This document shows, in pieces, positions 1-6,004 of a DNA stretch of 13,031 nucleotides. Numbering within the stretch: the first letter of the stretch is position 1; every line of letters begins with the position of its first letter. A model generated the notes under the pieces. It searched no databases. It was not told the DNA's origin and saw nothing but the letters and a program-made list of their open reading frames with translations. Origin of the DNA: Pseudomonadaceae bacterium UBA836 (lineage in GTDB: Bacteria; Pseudomonadota; Gammaproteobacteria; Pseudomonadales; Pseudomonadaceae); the NCBI GenBank assembly GCA_002296055.1, contig DBHE01000252.1, forward strand, positions 1-13,031. Direction: 5' to 3'. The position numbers and the translations under genes are program-made.

Positions 1-312
1 GCGCGCATGGAAATGCCGGGCTGCTCGCTGTGCATGGGTAACCAGGCACGTGTTGCTGCCAAGTCCACCGTTGTCTCCACCTCCACACGGAACTTCCCGA
101 ACCGTCTGGGTGATGGCGCTGACGTGTTCCTGGCTTCCGCCGAGCTGGCATCGGTTGCGTCCATTCTGGGCCGCCTGCCGACCGTTGAAGAGTACATGGG
201 CTACGCTGCCGACCTGGACAGCATGGCCAGCGATGTCTATCGCTACATGAACTTCAACGAAATCGAGTCCTACCAGAAAGCCGCTGCGTCCATCCCGGTC
301 GAGCAGCTCTGA
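1..312 (+). CDS. acnB: Aconitate hydratase B, C-terminal end (partial, 5' cut by window)
   Basis: This is the last 103 codons of aconitase B, the [4Fe-4S] enzyme of the TCA cycle and methylcitrate pathway that converts citrate to isocitrate in the cytoplasm. The reading frame is open from base 1, so the start lies outside the window. The segment Met-Pro-Gly-Cys-Ser-Leu-Cys-Met-Gly-Asn near the left edge holds the closely spaced Cys pair that ligates the cluster in AcnB proteins. It is followed by the typical tail with Ser-Thr-Ser-Thr-Arg-Asn-Phe-Pro-Asn-Arg and the Val-Glu-Glu-Tyr motif. The gene ends in TGA directly followed by TAG, and a strong terminator lies 15 bp downstream, so it is the end of its transcript. 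Recognition is from conserved AcnB sequence and is secure despite the truncation. Confidence 0.96.
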   Translation, partial: ARMEMPGCSLCMGNQARVAAKSTVVSTSTRNFPNRLGDGADVFLASAELASVASILGRLPTVEEYMGYAADLDSMASDVYRYMNFNEIESYQKAAASIPVEQL

Positions 313-327
313 TAGCTGACGCGTAAG

Positions 328-357
328 AAAAACCCCGCCTCGTGCGGGGTTTTTTTA
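328..357 (+). terminator. Rho-independent terminator of acnB
   Basis: CCCCGC (333-338) pairs with GCGGGG (344-349) around the five-base loop CTCGT. The stem can be extended by A-T pairs (328-332 with 350-354) and ends in a run of T. It sits 15 bp after the acnB stop codon. The A-run on the left side could let it work in both directions, but no gene arrives from the right. Confidence 0.93.
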
Positions 358-520
358 TGCTTGTCGGCAGCTCGAACACCCTGCTGGGCTGAATATTAGA
401 GCTACGGCAGCCGCCTAGAGCAGACAAAACTACCATTTTCTCAAAACAGACTATAGTGATCTCAGTTAGCCACATCGTAGCCGCCAATGGCAGATCAAGT
501 AGGATATAAAGGGTAACAAT

Positions 521-1597
521 ATGGACATTATCGATAAGCTTTCAGAACTCGCCTCCAAAATAAGCAAACAGAAAAGCGCCATCCAAACCGAAGAAGCAAC
601 TAAAACTGCTTTTATCATGCCATTTATCAACAATGTACTGGGTTACGATGTGTTCAACCCTTTGGAGGTTACTCCTGAGTTCACTGCAGATGTCGCGATA
701 AAAAAAGGCGAAAAGGTGGATTACGCAATACTTAAAGACAGCGAGGTGCAAATCCTAGTGGAATGCAAAAAGCTGGGTGATGAGTTAAACCTCAAGCATT
801 CCGGGCAGCTCTTTCGCTACTTCTCTGTCACTAACGCGCGGGTGGCCGTCCTGACTAATGGCCAAGTTTATAAATTCTACACTGACCTTGATGCTGCCAA
901 CAAAATGGACGAGAAGCCGTTTCTAGTTCTCGATCTACTTGATATAGATGATCATGTAATACCCGAGCTCATAAAGCTTACCAAACCGGCATTTGACATC
1001 GAGTCGATCATCAACGCCGCGGGCGAGCTAAAATACGTCAGCCAGCTCAAGCGCCTGCTTGCGCAGGAAATGGCGTCACCTTCGGATGATTTCATACGTC
1101 TATTCGCAAGCCGAGTGTACGAGGGCCCCCTGACTCTAAAGGTACGCGAGCAGTTCGCCTTGCTTACCTCTAAAGCGACTAAGCAGTTCTTAAGTGACAA
1201 GGTTAACGAGCGATTAAAATCCGCACTTAATAGTTCTAAACGAGAATTAAATGATGCGATAGAAGAAGCCGAGGACAGCCCCGTAGCCATTGGCCAGGAT
1301 GACGATGGTATTTTTACAACAGTGGAGGAGCTAGAAGCCTACAACGTTGTAAAGGCAATCGTACGCTCGACAGTCGATGTAAAGCGAATTTCCGCGCGGG
1401 ATACAAAAAGCTATTTTGGTGTACTGCTGGACGACAACAACCGCAAGCCTATATGTCGGCTTCACTTTAACCGCTCTCAGAAATATCTAGGTCTATTCGA
1501 TGCAGAAAAAAACGAAACACGTCATCCCGTAGACTCAGTAGATGACATTTTTCAGTTTTCCGACGCTCTGCGAGAAACGATCTCTTACTACAACTGA
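521..1597 (+). CDS. Solitary HsdR-N-like PD-(D/E)XK restriction endonuclease (predicted)
   Basis: The 358-residue product resembles the N-terminal nuclease domain of type I restriction HsdR subunits and the predicted stand-alone restriction endonucleases of the COG4748 kind. The nuclease core is visible: Glu24 in the first helix, Asp67 in Val-Asp-Tyr-Ala, then Glu81-Cys-Lys83 (E-x-K), and Gln96-x3-Tyr100, the QxxxY motif that follows the active site in HsdR and RecB-type nucleases. A helical middle (about 160-255) is followed by a separate C-terminal domain (about 265-358) with Asp-Thr-Lys-Ser-Tyr-Phe and Arg-Lys-Pro-Ile-Cys-Arg-Leu, a module I recall from similar restriction proteins. There are no helicase motifs and no hsdM or hsdS genes nearby. 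The ATG at 521 has AAAGGG seven bases upstream. Codon use is visibly AT-richer than the neighbours (many AAA, ATA, TTA), suggesting transfer. A role in defence is inferred, not shown. Confidence 0.85.
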   Translation: MDIIDKLSELASKISKQKSAIQTEEATKTAFIMPFINNVLGYDVFNPLEVTPEFTADVAIKKGEKVDYAILKDSEVQILVECKKLGDELNLKHSGQLFRYFSVTNARVAVLTNGQVYKFYTDLDAANKMDEKPFLVLDLLDIDDHVIPELIKLTKPAFDIESIINAAGELKYVSQLKRLLAQEMASPSDDFIRLFASRVYEGPLTLKVREQFALLTSKATKQFLSDKVNERLKSALNSSKRELNDAIEEAEDSPVAIGQDDDGIFTTVEELEAYNVVKAIVRSTVDVKRISARDTKSYFGVLLDDNNRKPICRLHFNRSQKYLGLFDAEKNETRHPVDSVDDIFQFSDALRETISYYN

Positions 1598-2214
1598 CCA
1601 ACGGACGTATCCAGCAAGCTCACACCCAGTTTGAGTGCAGTTTCGGTCACCTGCTCGACCGACTGGGCATAGCCGCTGGCCATCCAGTAGAGCGCGATAT
1701 GAATCACCCCGCCGAGAATGCCGGCCTGGAGCATTTCGTCAAAATGCTCTCCAGGCTGCGCCAGCGCGCGAGTCATATCTTCACTACTGGCCTTCAGTGC
1801 CTGATCAATTGCCTCGTCGACTGCCGGGCTGATGCCGCGAATGTCGACAAACAGCAAGCGGGCTTCGCGCGGGTTATCCCGCAAGTAACTGAAGTAAGCG
1901 TGCAACATGGCCCGACTGCGCGCCAGCATGTCGCTGCCAGCGGACTCGGCGGCGGCCATATTGACCTCACGCACCTTGCGCGCAGCCTGTTCATAGCAGG
2001 CAATCAACAGCTCATCGCTGTGACTGAACGACTCGTAGAAATAACGCTGTGTCAGGCCGGCAGCGTCGCAGACCTGTTTAACGCCGGAATGCCGGTAACC
2101 ATGTTCACCATAAATGCGCGTGGCTGCGTCGATAAGTTGCTGGCGGCGCAGGGCGCGACGCTCTTCGGTAGATGAGCCGCGATAACGCCGTTTGACTGAG
2201 GGAGCTGTATTCAT
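1588..2214 (-). CDS. TetR-family transcriptional regulator
   Basis: A 208-residue TetR-type repressor. The N-terminal helix-turn-helix lies at about residues 25-70, with the recognition region around Ala-Gly-Leu-Thr-Gln-Arg-Tyr-Phe-Tyr-Glu-Ser-Phe typical of the family. The remaining two thirds form the variable, mostly helical ligand-binding and dimerisation domain. The gene is divergent from the flavin monooxygenase gene, and an 18-bp palindrome lies between them, so it probably represses itself and the monooxygenase operon and responds to a pathway compound. An in-frame TTG at 2244 would add ten residues. I prefer the ATG at 2214 because a plausible -10 (TATACC, 2252-2247) would put the transcript start downstream of that TTG. 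Neither start has a clear Shine-Dalgarno sequence. Its last ten bases overlap the convergent nuclease gene. The family is certain; ligand and target are inferred. Confidence 0.92.
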   Translation of the reverse strand: MNTAPSVKRRYRGSSTEERRALRRQQLIDAATRIYGEHGYRHSGVKQVCDAAGLTQRYFYESFSHSDELLIACYEQAARKVREVNMAAAESAGSDMLARSRAMLHAYFSYLRDNPREARLLFVDIRGISPAVDEAIDQALKASSEDMTRALAQPGEHFDEMLQAGILGGVIHIALYWMASGYAQSVEQVTETALKLGVSLLDTSVGQL

Positions 2215-2252
2215 GCAATGAATTCGGACAATAGGAATTGCCAAAGGGTATA

Positions 2253-2270
2253 TGACAATCTAGATTGTCA
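2253..2270. promoter_or_regulatory. Perfect 18-bp palindrome, probable TetR operator
   Basis: TGACAATCTAGATTGTCA is identical to its own reverse complement over all 18 bases. It lies in the 82-bp gap between the divergent regulator and monooxygenase starts. On the minus strand it fills the 17-bp spacer between ACTGGT (2275-2270, a poor -35) and TATACC (2252-2247, -10-like). On the plus strand it begins at the edge of a weak -10-like TATATG (2249-2254). Binding there would block both promoters. The TGACA/TGTCA outer half-sites and the position fit a TetR-family operator. The promoters themselves are weak matches. Confidence 0.75.
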
Positions 2271-2296
2271 CCAGTACCCACACCAAGGGAAGCACC

Positions 2297-3772
2297 ATGC
2301 AAAAACAACAACAAGCATTTGAACCCGTACCGCTCGATGTCCTGATCATCGGTGCCGGTCTCTCAGGAATTGGCGCAGCACACCAGCTCAGCAGCCAGTG
2401 CCCGGACAAGCGCTACCTGATTCTCGAACGCCGTCAGGCCATCGGCGGCACCTGGGATCTGTTCCGCTACCCCGGCATCCGCTCCGACTCGGACATGTAT
2501 ACCCTCAGCTATAGCTTCAAGCCCTGGGCCAACGCCAAAGCCATCGCCGACGGACCAGATATCAAGAAGTACATCGAAGAGATGGCCGAGGAATCCGGCG
2601 CGGTTCATAACATCCGCTTCCAACGCAAGGTGGTTTCCGCCAGCTGGTCCAGTGACAAGGCGCGCTGGACAGTGCAGGCAATAGCTACTGACGCCGATGG
2701 CGCAGAGGTTGAAGAAACCTACGAGGCACGGTTTCTACTTTCCTGCTCTGGTTACTACAGCTATGACGAGGGCTACCGCCCGCGCTTCCCCAATGAGGAA
2801 CGCTTTGGCGGCCAGATCGTACACCCGCAATTCTGGCCAGAAGACCTGGATTACCGCGGCAAGCGCGTGGTGGTCATCGGTAGCGGCGCAACCGCCGTGA
2901 CCCTGGTACCGGCCATGACCGAGCAGGCCGCGCACGTGACCATGTTGCAGCGCTCGCCTAGCTATGTGGTAGCAAGGCCGCTGCGCGATGGCCTGGCCCA
3001 CTCCCTGCAGAAGTGGTTACCGCTGCCGGCCGCGCACGGGCTGACCCGCTGGAAAAACGTACTGCTGACCTCCTTTTTCTACCGGGTGGCGAGAAACCGT
3101 CCAGAGCAGTTCAAAGAGCGCGTGTTGCACATGGTCAAGACGCAGATCGGCAACAACGTCGACATGAAGCACTTTACCCCTAGCTACAAGCCTTGGGACC
3201 AGCGCCTGTGCGCCGTGCCCGATGGCGACCTTTTCCACGCCGTGCGCGCCGGGCGGGCCAGTGTCGTCACCGATACCATCGACAGCTTCACCGAAAACGG
3301 CATCCGTCTGAGCAGCGGTGAGGAGTTGGCCGCAGACATTATTGTCACTGCCACCGGACTGAAACTGAATGCCATGGGCGACGTCAGCGTGACCGTAGAC
3401 GGCCAGCCCATGGCCTTTGGCGAGCGCATGTCCTACAAGGGCATGATGCTCAGCGACGTGCCCAACATGCTGGTGACCTTTGGCTACACCAACGCCTCAT
3501 GGACGCTGAAAGCGGAGTTGACGGCCAACTACACCTGCCGGCTGCTGCGCTACATGGATCGTAATGACTACCGTATTGCAGTAGTACGGCGCGATGCCTC
3601 GGTGCAGGAGCAACCTTTCCTCGACTTCAGTTCTGGCTACGTGCAGCGCGGCGCTGGCATGCTGCCCAAGCAGGGAGATCGCGCACCCTGGCAGGTCCAT
3701 CAAAATTACCTGAAAGACAAGTTCATCATTCAATACGGTCGTATCGACGACGGCGTCATGCAATTTCAATAA
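2297..3772 (+). CDS. Flavin-containing monooxygenase, Baeyer-Villiger type
   Basis: A 491-residue FAD- and NADPH-dependent monooxygenase of the EthA/AlmA-like branch, expected to insert oxygen next to a ketone and give an ester or lactone. The FAD-binding fold shows Gly19-Ala-Gly-Leu-Ser-Gly24 with Glu44 at the end of the second strand. The Baeyer-Villiger fingerprint FxGxxxHxxxW(P/D) is complete: Phe160, Gly162, His166, Trp170, Pro171. The NADPH site has Gly185-Ser-Gly-Ala-Thr-Ala190, and an Ala-Thr-Gly motif follows near residue 351. Length equals that of typical single-domain enzymes of this group. ATG 2297 has AAGGGA (2285-2290) at a suitable distance. It is the first gene of a three-gene operon with a dehydrogenase and an alpha/beta hydrolase. 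The M. tuberculosis mymA-lipR-sadH cluster pairs the same enzyme classes. Substrate unknown: medium or long-chain ketones, alkane derivatives or cyclic ketones are all possible. Confidence 0.93.
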   Translation: MQKQQQAFEPVPLDVLIIGAGLSGIGAAHQLSSQCPDKRYLILERRQAIGGTWDLFRYPGIRSDSDMYTLSYSFKPWANAKAIADGPDIKKYIEEMAEESGAVHNIRFQRKVVSASWSSDKARWTVQAIATDADGAEVEETYEARFLLSCSGYYSYDEGYRPRFPNEERFGGQIVHPQFWPEDLDYRGKRVVVIGSGATAVTLVPAMTEQAAHVTMLQRSPSYVVARPLRDGLAHSLQKWLPLPAAHGLTRWKNVLLTSFFYRVARNRPEQFKERVLHMVKTQIGNNVDMKHFTPSYKPWDQRLCAVPDGDLFHAVRAGRASVVTDTIDSFTENGIRLSSGEELAADIIVTATGLKLNAMGDVSVTVDGQPMAFGERMSYKGMMLSDVPNMLVTFGYTNASWTLKAELTANYTCRLLRYMDRNDYRIAVVRRDASVQEQPFLDFSSGYVQRGAGMLPKQGDRAPWQVHQNYLKDKFIIQYGRIDDGVMQFQ

Positions 3773-3789
3773 CAAGGATAATTTCACGC

Positions 3790-4605
3790 ATGCAAACCAA
3801 AAACTGTGTAGCCGTGCTGACCGGCGCGGGCAGCGGCATTGGCCGCGCCCTGGCTGACGCCCTGGCCCGTAGCGGCTGTCATCTGGCACTGGCTGAGCTG
3901 AATCCTGTCGCTCTGGCGGAAACCGCCGCACAGGCGCGCGCGTTGGGTGTACGGGTCAGTGAGCACCCGCTGGACGTCGCCGACCGCGCCGCCGTTGCCG
4001 CCTTGCCTGACGTAGTGCTGGCCGAGCATGGCCAGGTAGACCTGCTGATCAACAACGCGGGGGTTGCCTTGGGCGGCACCTTCGACCAGGTCAGCGTGGA
4101 GAACTTCGACTGGCTGATGGCAATCAACTTTGATGCGGTTGTCACCTTGTGCCGTGCGTTTCTGCCGGCCCTAAAACAGCGACCGCAAGCGCGTATCGTG
4201 AATGTCTCCAGCCTGTTCGGGCTGATCACCCCGGCCGGCCAGACCGCCTACTGCGCCAGCAAATTTGCCGTGCGTGGTTTCTCCAATGCCCTGCGCCTGG
4301 AGTTGATGAACACCGGTGTCGGCGTCACGGTGGTTCACCCTGGCGGCGTAGCCACTGCCATCGCCACCAGTGCACGCTCTCCCGACGGCGCCAGCGAGTC
4401 CGACAAGCAGCGCAAGCTGGCGCGCGCCAATCGCTTGCTGCGCATGCCTCCGCCACGCGCCGCGCAAATCATCCTCAAGGGTATTGAGCGAGACAAGGCA
4501 CGGGTGATTGTTGGCAACGATGCACGCATACTGGCTTGGCTGGAGCGGCTGATGCCAGTCAACTATTGGCGCTTGCTGCCCGGGTTGGCCAGCAACGATG
4601 ACTAA
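3790..4605 (+). CDS. Short-chain dehydrogenase/reductase (SDR)
   Basis: A 271-residue classical SDR that interconverts an alcohol and a ketone or aldehyde. The cofactor motif Thr11-Gly-Ala-Gly-Ser-Gly-Ile-Gly18 is complete. An acidic residue, Glu36, near the end of the second strand favours NAD over NADP, which is inference. Asn88-Asn-Ala-Gly91 stabilises the central sheet, and the catalytic set is Ser141 (in Val-Ser-Ser), Tyr154 and Lys158 (Tyr-Cys-Ala-Ser-Lys). It starts 17 bp after the monooxygenase stop, with AAGGAT (3774-3779) ten bases before the ATG, so both are surely cotranscribed. In this setting it probably supplies the ketone to the monooxygenase or oxidises the alcohol released by the hydrolase. 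The family is certain, the substrate is not. Confidence 0.93.
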   Translation: MQTKNCVAVLTGAGSGIGRALADALARSGCHLALAELNPVALAETAAQARALGVRVSEHPLDVADRAAVAALPDVVLAEHGQVDLLINNAGVALGGTFDQVSVENFDWLMAINFDAVVTLCRAFLPALKQRPQARIVNVSSLFGLITPAGQTAYCASKFAVRGFSNALRLELMNTGVGVTVVHPGGVATAIATSARSPDGASESDKQRKLARANRLLRMPPPRAAQIILKGIERDKARVIVGNDARILAWLERLMPVNYWRLLPGLASNDD

Positions 4606-4650
4606 CAAGAAGACGGACCCCGCGCCACACTCACGCCAAAGGACACGACC

Positions 4651-5607
4651 GTGAACTATCTGATTACCGCCGTACTGGTGGTGCTTGCTCTGGCCCTGTT
4701 AGGGCTATTTCTCTACACGCTCTTTGTTGCCAAACGGGTTGAACTGGCGATGCCGCCCGAGGGGCGCTTTGTCACCATCATGGGCAACCGCATCCATTAT
4801 GTAGAACAAGGCACCGGGCCCGATACCCTGCTGCTCATTCACGGCCTGACCGGCGTTATTCAGAACTTCGGTTACGGCCTGATCAACGAACTGGCCAAGA
4901 CCCATCGGGTAGTCGCTATCGACCGTCCGGGCAGTGGCTATTCGGTACGTCCAGATGCCGCCTCTGCGTCGCTTACGGTACAGGCTGACGTGGTAGCCGG
5001 CGTCATCGATGCGCTGCAGCTGGGCAAGCCCCTGTTGGTTGGTCACTCGCTGGGCGGCGCAGTGTCGCTGGCTACAGCTCTGCGTCACCCGGACAAAGTG
5101 CGCGGCCTCGCCCTGATCGCGCCGCTCACCCATATGCCCTCACAGGTGTCCGATGCCTTCGCCGCATTGGCGATTCGTCAGAGCTGGTTGCGCAAGCTGG
5201 TTGGCTGGACACTGGCTATCCCCCTGTCCATTCGCAAGCGTGAGCAGGTGCTGGGAGTAGTGTTTGGTCCAGAGCAGGCACCGGCAGACTTCCCGTTGCG
5301 TGGTGGTGGCCTGCTGGGGCTGCGCCCAAGCCATTTCATTGCCGCCTCGCGTGACTTGGCGGCGGTGGAAACAGTGCTGCCGCAGATGCAACAGCGCTAC
5401 GAGGACCTGCAACTGCCCATCGGCATTCTCTACGGCCGAGAGGATCGCATCCTCAACCCACAGGAACAGGGCGAGCAGTTGGCCGCTCGCCTGGACAACG
5501 CTGAGCTGACACTGATCGACGGTGGTCACATGCTGCCAATCACCCAGCCAGAGGCCTGTCTACAGTTCATTAAGTCCCGCCTTAACGGCTCCGGCGTGGC
5601 GGTATAA
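4651..5607 (+). CDS. Membrane-anchored alpha/beta hydrolase (probable esterase)
   Basis: A 318-residue alpha/beta-hydrolase-fold protein. Residues 4-27 are an uninterrupted hydrophobic segment without a signal-peptidase site, followed by Lys28-Arg29, so it is probably a membrane anchor. By the positive-inside rule the catalytic domain would face the cytoplasm. The oxyanion region is Ile63-His-Gly65, followed by Asp-Arg-Pro-Gly-Ser-Gly-Tyr-Ser (91-98). The nucleophile elbow is Gly131-His-Ser133-Leu-Gly-Gly, and the triad is completed by Asp265 (Gly-Arg-Glu-Asp) and His293 (Gly-Gly-His). The start is GTG 4651 with AAAGGA (4638-4643) seven bases upstream. It is the third gene of the monooxygenase operon, after a 45-bp gap. 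The context suggests hydrolysis of the Baeyer-Villiger ester. The sequence alone would equally allow a lipase, lactonase or C-C hydrolase. Confidence 0.9.
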   Translation: MNYLITAVLVVLALALLGLFLYTLFVAKRVELAMPPEGRFVTIMGNRIHYVEQGTGPDTLLLIHGLTGVIQNFGYGLINELAKTHRVVAIDRPGSGYSVRPDAASASLTVQADVVAGVIDALQLGKPLLVGHSLGGAVSLATALRHPDKVRGLALIAPLTHMPSQVSDAFAALAIRQSWLRKLVGWTLAIPLSIRKREQVLGVVFGPEQAPADFPLRGGGLLGLRPSHFIAASRDLAAVETVLPQMQQRYEDLQLPIGILYGREDRILNPQEQGEQLAARLDNAELTLIDGGHMLPITQPEACLQFIKSRLNGSGVAV

Positions 5608-5614
5608 GACGCGT

Positions 5615-5642
5615 ATCGAGTGTGATCAACGTCACACTCGAT
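5615..5642. promoter_or_regulatory. Long palindrome with perfect CRP/Vfr consensus
   Basis: Two 11-bp arms, ATCGAGTGTGA (5615-5625) and TCACACTCGAT (5632-5642), are perfect inverted copies around the six bases TCAACG. The centre reads TGTGA-N6-TCACA, the consensus bound by CRP and its Pseudomonas homologue Vfr. It lies 8 bp after the hydrolase stop and about 97 bp before the lipoprotein start codon. As RNA it would form a stable hairpin, but no T-run follows, so it is not a normal terminator. It could activate the lipoprotein gene, mark the end of the upstream operon, or both. I found no convincing -35/-10 pair between it and the lipoprotein gene. Confidence 0.65.
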
Positions 5643-5725
5643 CTCCGATCAGTGAACCTTTGGCGCCATACTTCTGTCACAAACTGTGTATTTGGTAAAC
5701 ACAACTATGTGCAAGGAGTAGTCAC

Positions 5726-5944
5726 ATGAAACAGTTGAAACTGATCTCTATCGCCCTTCTCGGCCTGTTTGCCCTTACTGCCTGCGGCAACGATTATCTG
5801 GTACGCACCACCGACGGCCAGATCATGGAAGCCGAGGACAAGCCGGAAATTGATGAAGAAACCGGCATGATGGAATATGAGGACGCTACCGATCGCGATC
5901 GTCAGATTCCGCAGGACGAGGTCAAGGAAATCATCGAGCGCTAA
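5726..5944 (+). CDS. Small lipoprotein, YgdI/YgdR (DUF903) type
   Basis: A 72-residue protein with a classic lipoprotein signal peptide. A Lys-containing start is followed by a hydrophobic stretch and the lipobox Leu-Thr-Ala-Cys, with Cys20 as the lipidated residue. Gly at +2 rather than Asp suggests sorting to the outer membrane. The mature 53 residues are acidic. Tyr-Leu-Val-Arg-Thr-Thr-Asp-Gly-Gln-Ile and the later acidic Glu-Thr-Gly-Met-Met-Glu-Tyr-Glu-Asp segment match the short SH3-like YgdI/YgdR lipoproteins, whose function is not known. Start ATG 5726 has an excellent AAGGAG (5713-5718) seven bases upstream. The gene is probably monocistronic: a CRP/Vfr-like palindrome lies upstream and a terminator immediately downstream. 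Confidence 0.88.
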   Translation: MKQLKLISIALLGLFALTACGNDYLVRTTDGQIMEAEDKPEIDEETGMMEYEDATDRDRQIPQDEVKEIIER

Positions 5945-5946
5945 TC

Positions 5947-5978
5947 AAAAAAAAAGGCCGCAAACGCGGCCTTTTTTT
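5947..5978. terminator. Bidirectional rho-independent terminator
   Basis: GGCCGC (5956-5961) pairs with GCGGCC (5966-5971) around the loop AAAC. Nine A precede it (5947-5955) and seven T follow it (5972-5978). The symmetric A and T runs let it end both the lipoprotein transcript from the left and the TonB-receptor transcript from the right, whose stop codon lies 26 bp away. Confidence 0.93.
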
Positions 5979-6004
5979 CGACTGGGTGCACCACCACAGC
6001 AGAA

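Noticed and set aside
427..460. Promoter for the nuclease gene (TATAGT at 452-457)
   Set aside because: The -10-like hexamer has no acceptable -35 at 16-18 bp; too weak to list.
521..1597. Complete type I restriction system
   Set aside because: Only the nuclease-like part is present: no helicase motifs, no hsdM or hsdS in the window.
5615..5642. Rho-independent terminator of the monooxygenase operon
   Set aside because: The stem is strong, but no T-run follows, so a protein-binding palindrome or plain RNA hairpin fits better.
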